In this document: piece by piece, positions 1 to 10,602 of the stretch
Layout: each line of letters starts with the position of its first letter
Numbering within the stretch: position 1 is the first letter of the stretch
Notes under the pieces: model-generated
The model's input: the letters and a program-made list of their open reading frames with translations, nothing else
What the model was told of the DNA's origin: nothing
Databases searched by the model: none
Position numbers and translations under genes: made by a program
Source: Cristatella mucedo
Taxonomy: Eukaryota > Bryozoa > Phylactolaemata > Cristatellidae
Reading direction: 5' to 3'
Length of the DNA stretch: 64,000 nt
NCBI GenBank assembly: GCA_009760855.2
Contig: WPIO01000092.1
Span: forward strand, 707,501 to 771,500

Positions 1-236
1 CTACCTATCCTATCCAGCAGTCCTGAGCTGCTACTTCCATGCCACTCACTACCTCAACTGCTCTTCTGACTCTGCTATGCTTCCCACTTTCTCTTTGTTG
101 CGTGAGACAAAGTCTGTTGGCTACCGAATGCATACCAAAAGCCGTTTAGGCTGTGAGTGCGCTATCCAAAACTCTCCTTCGTAGCACCCACTTAGTCTTT
201 ATGTCTTTGTGTCGTCTTCAAGTTACAGATGGAGAT
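1..236 (+). mobile_element. LINE-B 3' end fragment
   Basis: This is the 3' terminal part of a CR1/L2-like LINE, cut by the window edge. It aligns by eye with 12590-12815, 17260-17510 and 55760-56012: the end of the ORF2 C-terminal region, the GTTGGCTACCGAATGC block, and the GGAGTTACAGA...GGAGATACATTACA end that leads into an (ATTAC)n tail. Confidence 0.8.
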
Positions 237-239
237 ACA

Positions 240-345
240 TTACAGTACTAACAGCTAATGGAACTTGGGAGCTGGCGATCGAACGCAAGCTCCCAACCTC
301 AGGTCGGCGTGGGTGAGTGCACGACGATGCTTTGGTATTGGGCTA
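240..345 (-). mobile_element. Possible tRNA-derived SINE head
   Basis: On the minus strand there is a B-box-like GCGTTCGATCGCC preceded by a weak A-box-like TGGCTGCATAGCCC about 65 nt upstream, the layout of a tRNA-type pol III promoter. It directly abuts the LINE-B end. No second copy was recognised in the window. Confidence 0.3.
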
Positions 346-844
346 TGCAGCCACTGCACTAGCAGTGACTGCTCATTTAAAATAATGCATTAGCAATGCC
401 TAAGACATGCTAATATTCGACTGTAAAAGTAACAGCTACAGAATGCAGCAAGCAAGCTTGGTACCTTGGTACTCTTGGGTGGAGGAGCAGTTCTGATGGG
501 AATCATGGGTCTCTGACAAGTGGACGCAGCCGTACTGGAGAATGGCTGGGCCGAGATGGGCAACCGAACGGACGGCAGTGATAAGATGGCGACAAACGGA
601 AGAGGGCAATCAAGGGAATAAGAAGACATAGCTGCCGCTGCTACTGCCTCTCACGTGCCCCGAAGAGGGCTCTCGGGAAATTTGCACCCGCTCTGGTAGC
701 ATGCAGCATCAGGCCTTGGATGGCCAACATGTTGAAGAGGTGTGGCCCAAACTGACCAACACCAAACACGTGTGGAGAGTCATGATGTGGTGCTGCCAGT
801 TCGAAGCCGCATCCACAATAGCTCTGGCCGTGTAAAGTAAAAGT
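346..844. other. Unassigned stretch
   Basis: Minus-strand open frames of 79 and 74 codons are present, but neither resembles a known domain and neither has splice context. I see no repeat shared with the rest of the window. Confidence 0.4.
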
Positions 845-965
845 TAGCTGATTCAACAGCCTCATTTATACAGCAGCAGAGAAGCCACAGCGGCTATCGA
901 CCCGAAAGCAATAAACAGTAAATGGTTGCCTGCAGCAGTACTCGAACCAGCGACCTAGGACGTGA

Positions 966-1046
<81 letters not shown>

Positions 1047-1075
1047 GCCTTTACCCCTAGGCTAAGACTGTGGGG
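845..1075 (-). mobile_element. SINE2 copy split by a GA microsatellite
   Basis: Read on the minus strand, an A-box-like TTAGCCTAGGGGTAAAGG is followed by a long pyrimidine run, then a B box GGTTCGAGTACTGC, then a body ending in GAGGCTGTTGAATCAGCT. The body matches 11810-11985, which defines the family here. The microsatellite at 967-1047 lies between the A and B boxes, so the internal promoter spacing is destroyed. Confidence 0.55.
967..1047. repeat. (GA)n microsatellite
   Basis: About 80 bp of nearly pure GA dinucleotide, lying inside a SINE2 head. Confidence 0.97.
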
Positions 1076-1133
1076 AGCATGCTGCAAGATGCTGTGGCAT
1101 GCTGCGAGAATGGATGAAGCTGAATATAGCGCA

Positions 1134-1208
1134 GGAGTCGCCGGCCACAGGCAGAGTGCAGGGTGCAGGTCGGAGTCGCCGGCCACAGGCAGAGTGCAGG
1201 ATGCAGGA
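1134..1208. repeat. Two tandem copies of a 38-bp unit
   Basis: The unit starting GGAGTCGCCGGCCACAGGC occurs at 1134 and again at 1172 with few differences. Confidence 0.85.
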
Positions 1209-2223
1209 TCGGATGCAGCAGCATCCGTGAGAAAGGAAGCCTTGCCGTGAAAGTTCACTTTTACACTGCCTACACTGTCATGACCACAGGCTATCTATCT
1301 AGCACCAATCACCACGAGCTGCCGATGCCCCCAGTCTGAGAGCAGCCCTATCGGGGCCCTACAGGTGGTTCGGTTAAAGTAAGTAAGTAACCAGAACCTA
1401 CCAGAACTTCCTCTTCAGCTTCACCCGAACAGGCAGCCGGACTCACAAGGGGCAGTGAGTGGAGCAATTTTTGGAATTAGGAATTAGTCTCAGCCAATTG
1501 ATTTGAAATTAATCTCAGCTAATCTTGCTATCCCAGCCGCAATTGCAGCACAACTAAGCGGCCCATACCAGTTGCTACCTTTCATGGCAACTAATTAAAA
1601 AGAATATACACAAATTAACCAACAGGGGGTTGTGCATTACTGGCAAAGGATTGTTCTTGCAGGGGTGTCGGTCAATGACCTTTCCATACATCAACCTGAA
1701 ACAAGCCCAGTGCAACGAATCTCGGAGCAGTCTTCAGCTGCAATAACAGAATAACAAATAACAGATAACTGCAGAACAATAAGTAACCCCAATGGTTGAC
1801 CGGGCTGCTCAATAAAATGCATCGTGAGACTAATCAAAACTAGAGGAGATAATATTGGCGAGTGGATTGACAGCATAATTTAGCATAATGCCAACACGAA
1901 TAAGCAACAAGAGATGTGAACTAAGCTAAGTGAATTAAGAGCAGCCCGGCAGCCAGTTCGGCTGGCAACTGCTGATGTCACTAATGGAACTGGCGGCTAC
2001 CGTGTACAGGCTAGCAATTTATAGAAGCCCAGCCGAGCAGATGGCCGCAGCTGCACGTGGCATCGCTAGTTCCTACACTGTCAGGTGAAGGATACATTGG
2101 TGGCATAAGCCGCCGACTGAAACAAAAGCCGTCGCCGACTCACGCCAAGCCACATATCTGCGACTACTCCGGCACAGCGACCATACTCCCGCGAGCGCAG
2201 CTCGTGCATACGCGAGTGGGCAC
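1209..2223. other. Unassigned stretch
   Basis: No domain-bearing ORF, RNA gene or repeat shared with the rest of the window was recognised. Short opposed open frames at 2057-2288 overlap on both strands and show no similarity I can name. Confidence 0.4.
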
Positions 2224-2348
2224 ATGCATCCAGCATGCTGCTGCTCCCTTTTAACTCCATCCACGCGTGGACAGCAAGAAAGAGTCAAAGGAGCAGTGAG
2301 GCATCTGAGCCAGGATGCTGGGACCTATAAGCTCCCAGCTCATATCCT

Positions 2349-2390
<42 letters not shown>

Positions 2391-2580
2391 GCAGCAGCAG
2401 GATATGAGCTGGCAGGCGGCTGACCGGTCAGAGCTGCAGCTGTTTCTCCGGAAGTCTCCAACAGCTGCCACCCTGAAGCACTATGCCTCACCCGATGGCC
2501 CGGCGGTGGATGACATCGCGACGGGCCGAGAGGCCGAGCTGAGGGCTTCCTCTTCCGGTGCAATTACTGGCGAGCAATAA
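2224..2580 (+). CDS. Candidate polyglutamine-containing ORF or exon
   Basis: An open frame of 118 codons runs from an ATG at 2224 to TAA at 2578-2580. It contains about 17 residues of Q/K-interrupted polyglutamine from the CAG tract at 2349-2400, followed by a non-repetitive segment with LFLRKSPTAATLKHYASPDG. An AATAAA overlaps the stop codon. No family is recognised and no splice sites are convincing. The antisense strand is also open (polyalanine), so coding status rests on little. It could be a terminal exon or simply non-coding DNA around a triplet repeat. Confidence 0.22.
2335..2412. repeat. CAG repeat enclosed by a perfect 16-bp inverted repeat
   Basis: CCAGCTCATATCCTGC at 2335-2350 is the exact reverse complement of 2397-2412. 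The CAG tract between them (2349-2400) has a single AAG interruption. The whole block can fold into one hairpin. Confidence 0.93.
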
Positions 2581-2589
2581 AACATAATC

Positions 2590-4340
2590 GGCAGCCGGCA
2601 TTCGGTTCGTTCGCGAGTTTACTACGAGCGAGTTGCCGAGCGTTGCCATGTCAGGCATGTCTCTGGTCCTCGGCCGCGCAATCACTGACCGTTGGTCAGT
2701 GGCAGCCTGGCGAACGTCCGTGGGGTGCGAGAGCTCCTCGACGTAATCATCTGACGTAATTAGCTCGTCCACGGCCGTCGAGGCTCTTTTCGATTAACTG
2801 CCCGACCGAGCGAGGCGGCAAGGCGGCTGCACGCTCTCGACGCCCTCGACGCCCGATGCCAAGTTGTCGTAGTCTTCCGACTGAGCTCGCCCGTTCGACC
2901 ACCACGCAGCCAGAGCGCCTCCCACCCACCGGCCCCACCCACCCCCCAAACCCCGGCCGGCCGACTGGGCCCAACGCACGGTGCGAATAAAGGCGGGGAC
3001 GCGGCCGCTGCCGGCCGGCCAGCAGGCAGCGGCCGCGGCGGCGGCGGTGCACCTTCGACAGTTTAGAGCGGATTGACAGCAGCGAAGTCGCAGCCGACGG
3101 GTCGGCGGCGGCCGCGGCACGCGCGAAATGCGATCGGGAATACGAGGTCTCCTTCCGGCGCGGTATCGCGGCGGGTGGAACGGGTACGCGCTCGAGCGGC
3201 GGCGACAGCAGCGGGGTGGGGGCGGCGGCGGCGGCGACGGCGGCGGCCACGTCGTCAGCATTCGGAGAACGGGCGGGGAAGCCACCTTCCAGCCGACCGG
3301 CGATAGGGTGGGCGCCGCGCGCACGTACGAGCTGCAAGCGCAGGCTCCAAGTCGCCGCCGCCGCCGCTCCAACGCCCTCGCGCTGAAGCGGCGGCGGCGT
3401 CGGCGGCGCGTCGCCAGCGGACAAAGATAGACCGGGCCGAACGCGACCTGCCACAGAAAACGGAACGGCCGGCACAGCTAGAAACAGCGGCGGCGACGGC
3501 GACGGCGGCGGCGGCGGCTGGCGCGCGGTACTGAGCAAGTCGGGCGCTCGGAGGCAGTTTCAAAAGCCCGCAGTAGCCCGCCCTCCCCGCCGCCGCCACG
3601 TCTAGTCCTGCTTCCGCGGCAATGCCTCCGGCGCGCAGGGAACGGCGGCGCGCAGTGGCCCAGCGCGTACCTCGGAACGAACGCTAAAGGCGAACGCTCA
3701 CCGGCAGGAACGGAGGCACAGGCCAATCGGCTCGAGGTCTCGAAACGGCGAGCCCCCCCGAAACGTTCTTGCTACCGGAAACTATGACGTAGTTGCTGGA
3801 CCGCCCCTATCTCCCAGGCTCGTACTGGCCAGCTAGTGCAGTTCCGCCTGGCAACCGAGGCTCTCAAGGCCGGACGGGCGGCGCCGAGCCTAGCCCGTCG
3901 CTCGGTCGAAAGCGTAACGAGCGCACTAGGTAGGTAGGTAGGTAGGTAGGTAGGTGCTGGACGAGTCTCGCAATGGCGGACGAGTCTTCCCAGGCGGCCC
4001 TTCGATCGACTAGCCGACCGCGAGCGAAGGAGGGGGAGCTCCGCTCGCCGGCTCGGCGCTCCCGCGCTCGCTCGCCGGATGCCAGTCTTGTTGCTCGCCG
4101 CGTCGTCGAACTAAACAGCGGAGAACCTCCTCGGCCGAAGGAGCAGCTCTGCGCGGCGCGGCGACGTGCGAAAGCGCTTCGGCGCGCGTCTGCCAAAACG
4201 GTGCGCGGCGCTGTCGCACGCCGCGCTTCATACGATCGCGCGGCGATAGTGTTGCGGCGCGCGCTCCCTTTCGAAGCGCTTTCGTATTGATGCCCGACGT
4301 CGGAATGAGCGACCGAACCTCGCCGCCAGCTGTCGGCAAC
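2590..4340. promoter_or_regulatory. CpG-rich island, probable promoter region
   Basis: This stretch is very GC- and CpG-rich compared with its surroundings, with runs of GGCGGCGGC and CCGCCGCCG, and it is open in many frames on both strands (arginine-, alanine- and proline-rich translations), as expected from base composition rather than coding. It ends just before a strong donor-like GAGA|GTGAGTG (GT at 4349-4350), so a 5' untranslated exon of the downstream SAM gene could lie here. That link is inference. Confidence 0.5.
3927..3955. repeat. (TAGG)n microsatellite
   Basis: About seven tandem TAGG units inside the CpG-rich region. Confidence 0.95.
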
Positions 4341-4365
4341 CGCTGAGAGTGAGTGATATATAACT

Positions 4366-5330
4366 TATAACTTACTAGTTATGGGCAAACCCAGTGTGAT
4401 CCAGGGATTGGAAAGGCTGACTCTCAAAATTGGCTCTGCCAGCATATATCCTGTTGAATCAGCTCGAAATCTAGGTGTCATATTCCAAAGCGACCTCTCG
4501 TGAGACGACCATATCAGCTCCACAGTCAAACCTGCCTCTTTTCAGCTTCATAACATTGCTAAAATTCGGGTATGTTTAGATAAGGTTACCTCGTCCAAGT
4601 TGGTCCATGCATTCATGACATCCGGTCTCGACATCTGCAACTCGCTTCTTACTGGCCTACCAGCATGTGCGATCAGGCGATTGCAGCTGGTGCAAAACAC
4701 TGCAGCTAGGCTTGTCTGTCGTGAGCGTCGCAGTTGCCACATTACTCCACTTCTCGCCGACCTGCACTGGCTACCAGTCAAGCAACGTATTGATTTCAAG
4801 GTTTTGTCGCTCACTTTTAGGTCACTTCATTCTTTGGCTCCAGCCTATCTCTCAGATATACTACCCCACCAGGCCAAGCATCGAACCACCCGCTTTTCGG
4901 AATCCAACAGTCTAGAAATACCTCGTACAAACCTCAAATCCTTTGGAGACCGTGCATTTAGCTCGTATGCTCCCAAAGCCTGGCACTCCCTCCCGACCTG
5001 CGTCAGAACATTCCGTGACCTGACCACATTTAAAAGGAACTTAAAAACACACCTATTTAGGACTGCATTTAGTGGGTCCCTGCGATTCGTCCTTGATGTG
5101 CTTATGCGTGCTGACACTGTGCATGCTGCCACTAACCACATTTGCATGCTGACCCTGTGCATGTCACCCCTAACCATGTTATTCATTTTGCTTGTTTTTC
5201 AAGCATGATTTTACTTACCATTCAATTGCATTTCCCTTTGCAGCAACTGTAAAGTGCCTAGAGAGAGATTAAGTTCTCTGAGGGCGCTTTATCAAGTGCA
5301 TTATTATTATTATTATATATATATAGAAAT
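4366..5330 (+). mobile_element. LINE-A copy, 5'-truncated, with (ATT)n tail
   Basis: This copy encodes the end of the RT palm/thumb and the conserved C-terminal region of a CR1/L2-like ORF2: SARNLGVIFQSDLS-like, then LDICNSLLTGLPACAIRRLQ, ADLHWLPVKQRIDFKVLSLT and KSFGDRAFSSYAPKAW. A short 3' UTR ends in the AAAGTGCC...GGCGCTTT hairpin and ATT repeats. A stop near 4501 shows the copy is dead, yet a 202-codon frame (4600-5208) is still open. It lies between the CpG island and the first coding exon of the SAM gene. Confidence 0.9.
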
Positions 5331-5348
5331 ATACATACATATACATAT

Positions 5349-5420
5349 ATGTAAAGCGCCTAGAGAGAGATTAAGTTCTCTGAGGGCGCTTTATCAAGTG
5401 AATTATTATTATTATTTATA
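5349..5420 (+). repeat. Second LINE-A 3' hairpin and (ATT)n in tandem
   Basis: GTAAAGCGCC...GGGCGCTTTATCAAGTG with an ATT tail repeats almost exactly the terminus at about 5249-5320, about 100 bp further on and separated by TA-rich sequence. Confidence 0.9.
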
Positions 5421-5481
5421 TATATATATGTATAGAGAGAGAGTGACAGAAACACCTGGGCGCGTCCAGCGAGCCGTCACC

Positions 5482-6900
5482 ATGGACGGGCGCCGTCGCC
5501 GACAGGCGGATGCGGACTCGAGACGCCGGCGAGCGTTCGTCGCTCTCGACTTCAAGCTGTGCTACCGGTGCGGCTGCAATGCTCTCGGAGCGCGGAGGCT
5601 CGCGGCGGGCAGCAGGTGCGCCGGCGGCGAGTACGGCACGCAGTTCTTCGACTGCCTCCGCTGCCCCTGGTCCACGTCGCTCCTGTACGACGAGCAGGGT
5701 GAGCGAGCGAGCTGCCGAGCGAGCGCAGCCGCTTGGCAGCCGAAGTCTGCCGCTGCCGCCCTTACGCCGCCCGAACTTTTCCGACCGCTCTCCCGAGCAA
5801 ATTGAACGGCAAATAACGCCTGCATTTGCGTCGCCGAGCTCGGCAAGTCGAAACGGCGATTTCGTCGCCCGCTCGTACCCCTCGGTCGGTCGGTTCGCTC
5901 TGTCCTTGCGCCGCTGCCTGGATGAGCGCAGTGGCGAGACACGGATGCGCTCGTGGCGTACGTGGAGCCCACTCTGGGGCTCTCCCCGACGAAGCTGCCG
6001 CATCGCACCGCGTCAGCCCGAGCCACCCTGGCTTCCTGTCATGCGTCGCGAATCGACTTCCGAGATCCTCTGCTTGCTGGCCTACCGGCATGTGCCCTCT
6101 CGTTAGAGGACCACAACAGCTCCACCATCAAGTCTGCCTACTTACAGGTACATAATATTGCTAAAATTCGGGCTTGTTTAGATAAGGATACCACGTCTAA
6201 GGTGGTCGATGCATTTGTGACATCCCGTCTTGACTTCTGTAACTCTCTGCTTGCAGGCCTACTGGCATGTGCAATCAGGCGCTTACAGCTGGTGCAAAAC
6301 TCTGCAGCTAGGCTTGTCTGTCGTGAGCATCGCATTGCCACATCACACCACTTCTCACCGACCTGCACTGGCTCCCAGTCAAGCAACGCCTTGACTTCAA
6401 GGTTTTGTCGCTCACTTTTAGGTCACTTCATTCTTTGGCTCCAGCCTATCTCTCAGATCTACTCACCCACCAGGCCAAGCATCGTACCACCCGCTTTTCG
6501 GAATCCAACAGTTTGCCAATACCTCGTAAAAACCTCAAATCCTTTGGAGACCGTGCATTTAGTTCGTATGCTCCCAAAGCCTGGAGCTCCCTCTCGACTT
6601 GCCTCACAACAGCCCCTGGCTTGACCACATTTAAAAAGAACTTAAAAAACACACCTATTTAGGGCACTATTTAGTGGGTCCCTGTGATTCGTCCTTCATG
6701 TGCTTATGTGTGCTGACACTGTGCATGCTGCCACTAACCACATTTGCATGCTGACCCTGTGCACGTCACCCCTGACCATGTTTTTCATTTCGTTTGTTTA
6801 TCAAGCATGATATTCCTCACCATTCAATTGCATTTCCCTTTGCAGCAAATGTAAAGCGCCTATAAAGAGATTGAGTTCTCTGAGGGTGCTTTATCAAGTG

Positions 6901-6936
<36 letters not shown>

Positions 6937-7436
6937 CTTGTTCTAAGATTCTCTTGTTGCTCGATTCGAATATTTATTGTCTGAAAGCCGGTGCTCCTTC
7001 AGCAGCTACATAAACAGCCGGTAAAATTCGGCTGCCGAATGGCGACCGGTAGTTTTCTATAATGGACGAGAGCTTTCGCAAACGTGTACACTAAGCGATC
7101 AGAAAGGCTGCGTATTGACGCCGATATCATTTTAAATTTTAAGAGATTTGTATCTTAACTTACCTTTCAGGAGATTTGTTCTTCTACGAAACCCGCCGGT
7201 GGAATTTGGAATCAATCGAAGATTTCCCATGTCATTTCGTGCTCGAATGGCTGCGAAGTCTGCACTTCCCGAGCGAGGTAGTGGAGGCTGTCGGCCGCTT
7301 TGACCTTGGCGGCGAAGACCTGCTTCAGCTCAAGGCCGATGAGAAGCTGGGCATAAAGCTTAATATTGCAGAGCGGCTTGCTGCATCACTGGCTGCTGCT
7401 ATCCCTCCGCGAATACCTTTGATCTTGGCTGGCTGA
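5482..7436 (+). CDS. Small zinc-ribbon-like plus SAM domain protein, two coding exons
   Basis: Exons are 5482-5698 and 7171-7436 (intron phase 1, donor CAGG|GTGAGC, acceptor TTACCTTTCAG|GA); the product is 160 residues. The ATG sits in a strong CACCATGG context and is followed by a basic stretch. Cys27/Cys30 and Cys58/Cys61 form C-x2-C...C-x2-C knuckles, with Cys32 and Cys46 between, suggesting a zinc ribbon. Residues 90-150 fit a SAM domain: FVLEWLRSLHFP, then DLGGEDLLQLKADEKLGI and a final helix. SAM domains usually oligomerise or bind protein partners or RNA; the role here is unknown and I recognise no named family. The intron is CpG-rich near its donor and carries a LINE-A copy. A non-coding upstream exon is possible (acceptor-like GCGTCCAG|CG just before the ATG). 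Confidence 0.75.
6036..6937 (+). mobile_element. LINE-A copy inside the SAM gene intron
   Basis: Same-sense insertion. It begins with a rearranged piece (6036-6097, like the LDFCNSLLAGLPACA region) followed by sequence from slightly further upstream in the element, then continues through RLQLVQNSAARLVCRE, RSLHSLAPAYLSDLL and the 3' UTR to AAAGCGCC...GGGTGCTTT and an (ATT)n tail at 6901-6936. Frameshifts are present. Confidence 0.88.
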
Positions 7437-7746
7437 TGGTGGATCCTGGCGACGTGACGCAGATCAGGAATGCGCTCATTCAATTGCTCAAGCTTTAGAC
7501 TCAAGGGCTGTTTTCTACTAGAGCTTAATATTTTTTGTATAATCGAGTGGTTGCTACTACTGCTGCTTTCCCGGTTTCTTTGGCGCTGCCCAATTGAGTC
7601 CATAAGCCCTCAAAAGCACGCGTAAATAGATGTGGCAATTTTAATTTACTAAGTCAGTTGTAATGTTTTTTTTTTAATTTTTAACTTTCGCGTGTCGATC
7701 TTTTGGTTATTTGCATTTTTTTAAGGATCGAATTCTTGCTTAGACA

Positions 7747-7752
7747 AATAAA
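7747..7752 (+). terminator. Poly(A) signal AATAAA of the SAM gene
   Basis: The first AATAAA after the stop, about 310 nt downstream, in a T-rich 3' UTR. Confidence 0.5.
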
Positions 7753-7769
7753 TGAGCATTTCCTATCTC

Positions 7770-8214
7770 GCCTGCTTTTTGAGCACGATGCATTTGTCGG
7801 CAATATTAGCCGTGCAGCTTAACTACAGATTAGCGATTTGGTCGCGGTGCTCTACGCGCGAAGCACGCACGAAGGCAGCGAAGTGCGTCGGCTTGATTAG
7901 TTACCAAAGTCTACCAAAATCTCAGGCGATGGACCATCGTTGGCTGCCGGAGTTTCTACAATTGAGCGTTGCTGGCGCAAGACGAGGTCAAAGTCAAAGT
8001 TACGTTCTTTACTTGACAACTCCGTGGCAACTTTCGGCTAGATCCAACACGTTATCTCGCCAACTCAGGAATGCTGGGCAAATGGTGGACCGCTCAAAAT
8101 CATCTTGGATGTCATTGATCGATGTCGTTTGCCGTCCTGGCGCTTTTTTTTTCCATTCAATAACGCAGGCTTCGAGCTAGTCTCACTCGGAGAGGTATTT
8201 TACAATCTCTTAGC
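7770..8214. other. Unassigned stretch
   Basis: A plus-strand frame of 142 codons (7752-8180) is open but shows no domain, and its start overlaps the poly(A) signal. I treat it as chance. Confidence 0.35.
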
Positions 8215-8480
8215 AATCCAAGTCTACTAGATCTGCATTCAGACTCTCCTGTCTTCCCCGAGATGCTCGTTAGTACCGCTACTTCGATGTCTAGGAATGC
8301 GCTCGACGAGCTGCTTTCACGTGAAAGCGAGCTGGTCCGTATATGGGACCAACGACATCCTGCTCACTAAAACTCACCAAAAGGCTCGACGCGTAAATCC
8401 CTAACTTAAAAGCCATTTTAGAAAGACTTGGTCAGACGCCTGCAGGCAAGTTCAACCACCAAATCCATGTCTACATCGCA
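8215..8480 (+). mobile_element. Degenerate LINE fragment (endonuclease-RT linker)
   Basis: Broken frames give LLDLHSDSP and a later RNALDELLSRESELV, which parallel AGLLDLHPDS and SALDEHTPV in the LINE at 46794-49235. A basic segment follows, as in the linker of these elements. Confidence 0.45.
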
Positions 8481-8799
8481 AGTATAGAATACACGGGCTC
8501 GCTTTTCGGCGAGTAAGGTGCAGTTTTGAAATCGCACCCTGGAGACTTTACAAGGCGAGTTATTTGCTTGACGAGCTCGAGCAATCCCTTCACTCTGATA
8601 CTGAATCTATTGTTAACGGATTTCTGTCTTTGATGACAAAATGACGCGAATTCTTTCGTATCTTTCACACCATTTCAACCTTTTCTGCCTGCTGCACGAT
8701 TTGAGCCGTAAGATGCCGCCTCCTTTGGGAAACTTTTAAAGGTTTCTGTTGATAAACACCAGCGGCACAATAATTAAGTTAAGCCAGTATAAAGAGTAT

Positions 8800-9367
8800 T
8801 TGTCGTTTCGTAAGAATTGTGGAAGCGAGTTCCACAGCCTAGGACCCGCAGAACTAAAGCTTCTGTCGCCAACGGTCTTTAAGCGGAGGAATGGAACAGC
8901 TAATTTATTGTCCACACAGGACCTGAAGGCGCGAACTGGCTGAAACTGATGCAGCAGTTCAGCTAGGTACGAAGGAGCCAAGCCGTGGCGGGCTTAGTGG
9001 GTCAGCGTAAGAACTTTGCTCTGGATCCGTTGCTCAACCGGCATCCATCCCAGCTCTTTTAGCAAAGGAGACACGAGCTCTAACCGCTGAGACTTGAAGA
9101 CTAGCCTTGCAGCCATATTCATAGTCTGCTGCAGTGGCCTAATAGCTTTCTTTGGCAGCCCAGCCAAAAGGGAATAACAATAATCAAGCCGAGACAGAAC
9201 TAAAGAGCTAGTTATATTTTTTACAAGCCACTGTGGGAGACAGCTCCTAATCTTGGAAAAGGATCGGATGTGATAGCTGGCTGTAGAAGCAGTCTTCTGA
9301 ATGAAGCTTTTGATATTGAGGCAGCTGTCGAAAACGACACCTAAATTTCGAGCACGTGGTGATGGTC
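8800..9367 (-). mobile_element. LINE-B fragment, both ends truncated
   Basis: Read on the minus strand it encodes SRLDYCYSLLAGLPKKAI-like, MNMAARLVFKS, KELGWMPVEQRIQ, and SYLAELLHQFQPVR followed by KTVGDRSFSSAGPRLWNSL. It parallels 27851-28627 but lacks the 3' UTR and tail. Confidence 0.85.
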
Positions 9368-10008
9368 ATACTGATAATCTTGACCTCGAGTTATAATTCA
9401 GAGCATTCTATGACAATTCTATAGTTTCGCGTAACGGTCTGGTTTCCATTGCAGCTGTGTTTCACGGTCACTTCTTTTTACCTCCCATGTATGAACGTAC
9501 GTCTGATTTGAGGCTATGCGGCCGTGCACGCTTGCTGCCGCCTTAAGAACTTTTAATTTTTGTTTTTTATAGTGGCAGATTACTAGAATATTTTTCATTT
9601 GTAATTCGTAAAATTCATGTACGAATACAATCAGGCCAATGCCATCGCTATTTTTCTTAAACTTCTCGAATGTTCAAAGTTTACGGAACGTTCTGAAGTA
9701 CTTAAGAAAAGAAATTAATTCTCAGCAAAATCAGCATTTGTTGGTAGGAATTTTTGACCAGCAGTTTAGTCCTATTTTACAGTTTTCATTCTCATCACCT
9801 ATTTCTTAGGTCGACCTGGTCACCGACCGCCAGATAATCGCTGAGACTGGATGCTCCGGTCTGGCTCATCCGCTTCAAAGTAGTGCTCTGAAGCATCTCC
9901 GAACGATTGGCAGCGACCTTTTCCGATGGCAGGTCGCTTGTACTTGTCATGCGGTCAGCGGTCACGCATACTTTTGTCAAAGTTCGTGCTTCCTCTAGTC
10001 ACTTTAAA
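9368..10008. other. Unassigned stretch
   Basis: AT-rich on the left, with short frames around 9795-10000 on both strands. No recognisable domain or repeat. Confidence 0.4.
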
Positions 10009-10602
10009 CATAATAATAATAATGCACTTGATAAAGCGCCTAAGAGAACTCAGTCTCTCTTTAGGCGCTTTACATTTGCCGCAAAGGGAAACGCGACTGA
10101 ATGGTGAGTAATATCATGATTAATAGAACATGAATAGCATAGTTAGGGGTGACATGCACAGGGTCAGCATGCAAGTGCGGTTAGTGGCAGCATGCACAGT
10201 GTCAGCACGCATAGGCACATGAAGGACGAATCACAGGGACCCACTAAATGCTGTCCTAAATAGATGCGTTTTAAAGTTCTGTTTAAATGTGGTCAGATCA
10301 GGGGATGTTCTGACGCAAGTCGGGAGTGAGTTTCAGGCTTTGGGAGCATACAAACTAAATGCAAGGTCTCCAAAGAATTTGAGATTTATACTAGGTATTG
10401 GTAAACTGTTGGATTCCGAAAAGCGGTGGTACGATGCTTGGCCTGGTGGGGGAGTAGATCTGAGAGATAGGCTAGAGCCAAAGAATGAAGTGACCTAAAA
10501 GTGAGTGACAGAACCTTGCAGTCGATCCGTTTCTTGACTGGTAGCCAGTGCAGGTCGGCGAAAAGTGGTGTGATGTGGCAACTGCGACGCTCACGACAGA
10601 CA
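10009..10602 (-). mobile_element. LINE-A copy, 5'-truncated
   Basis: The reverse strand carries the (ATT)n tail, the hairpin (AAAGCGCC...GGCGCTTT read on either strand), the 3' UTR and the C-terminal ORF2 region. It matches 44000-44630 in reverse. Frameshifts are present. Confidence 0.88.

Noticed and set aside
2285-2563. Polyalanine minus-strand ORF
   Set aside because: Antisense reading of the CAG repeat.
2747-3538. Minus-strand frame of 263 codons in the CpG-rich region
   Set aside because: Several frames on both strands are open at once because of GC-rich simple sequence; the translation is low-complexity P/A/R and has no domain.
3973-4290. Arginine/serine-rich plus-strand ORF with a good ATG
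   Set aside because: Overlaps equally long antisense frames in CpG-rich DNA; no domain or splice site continues it.
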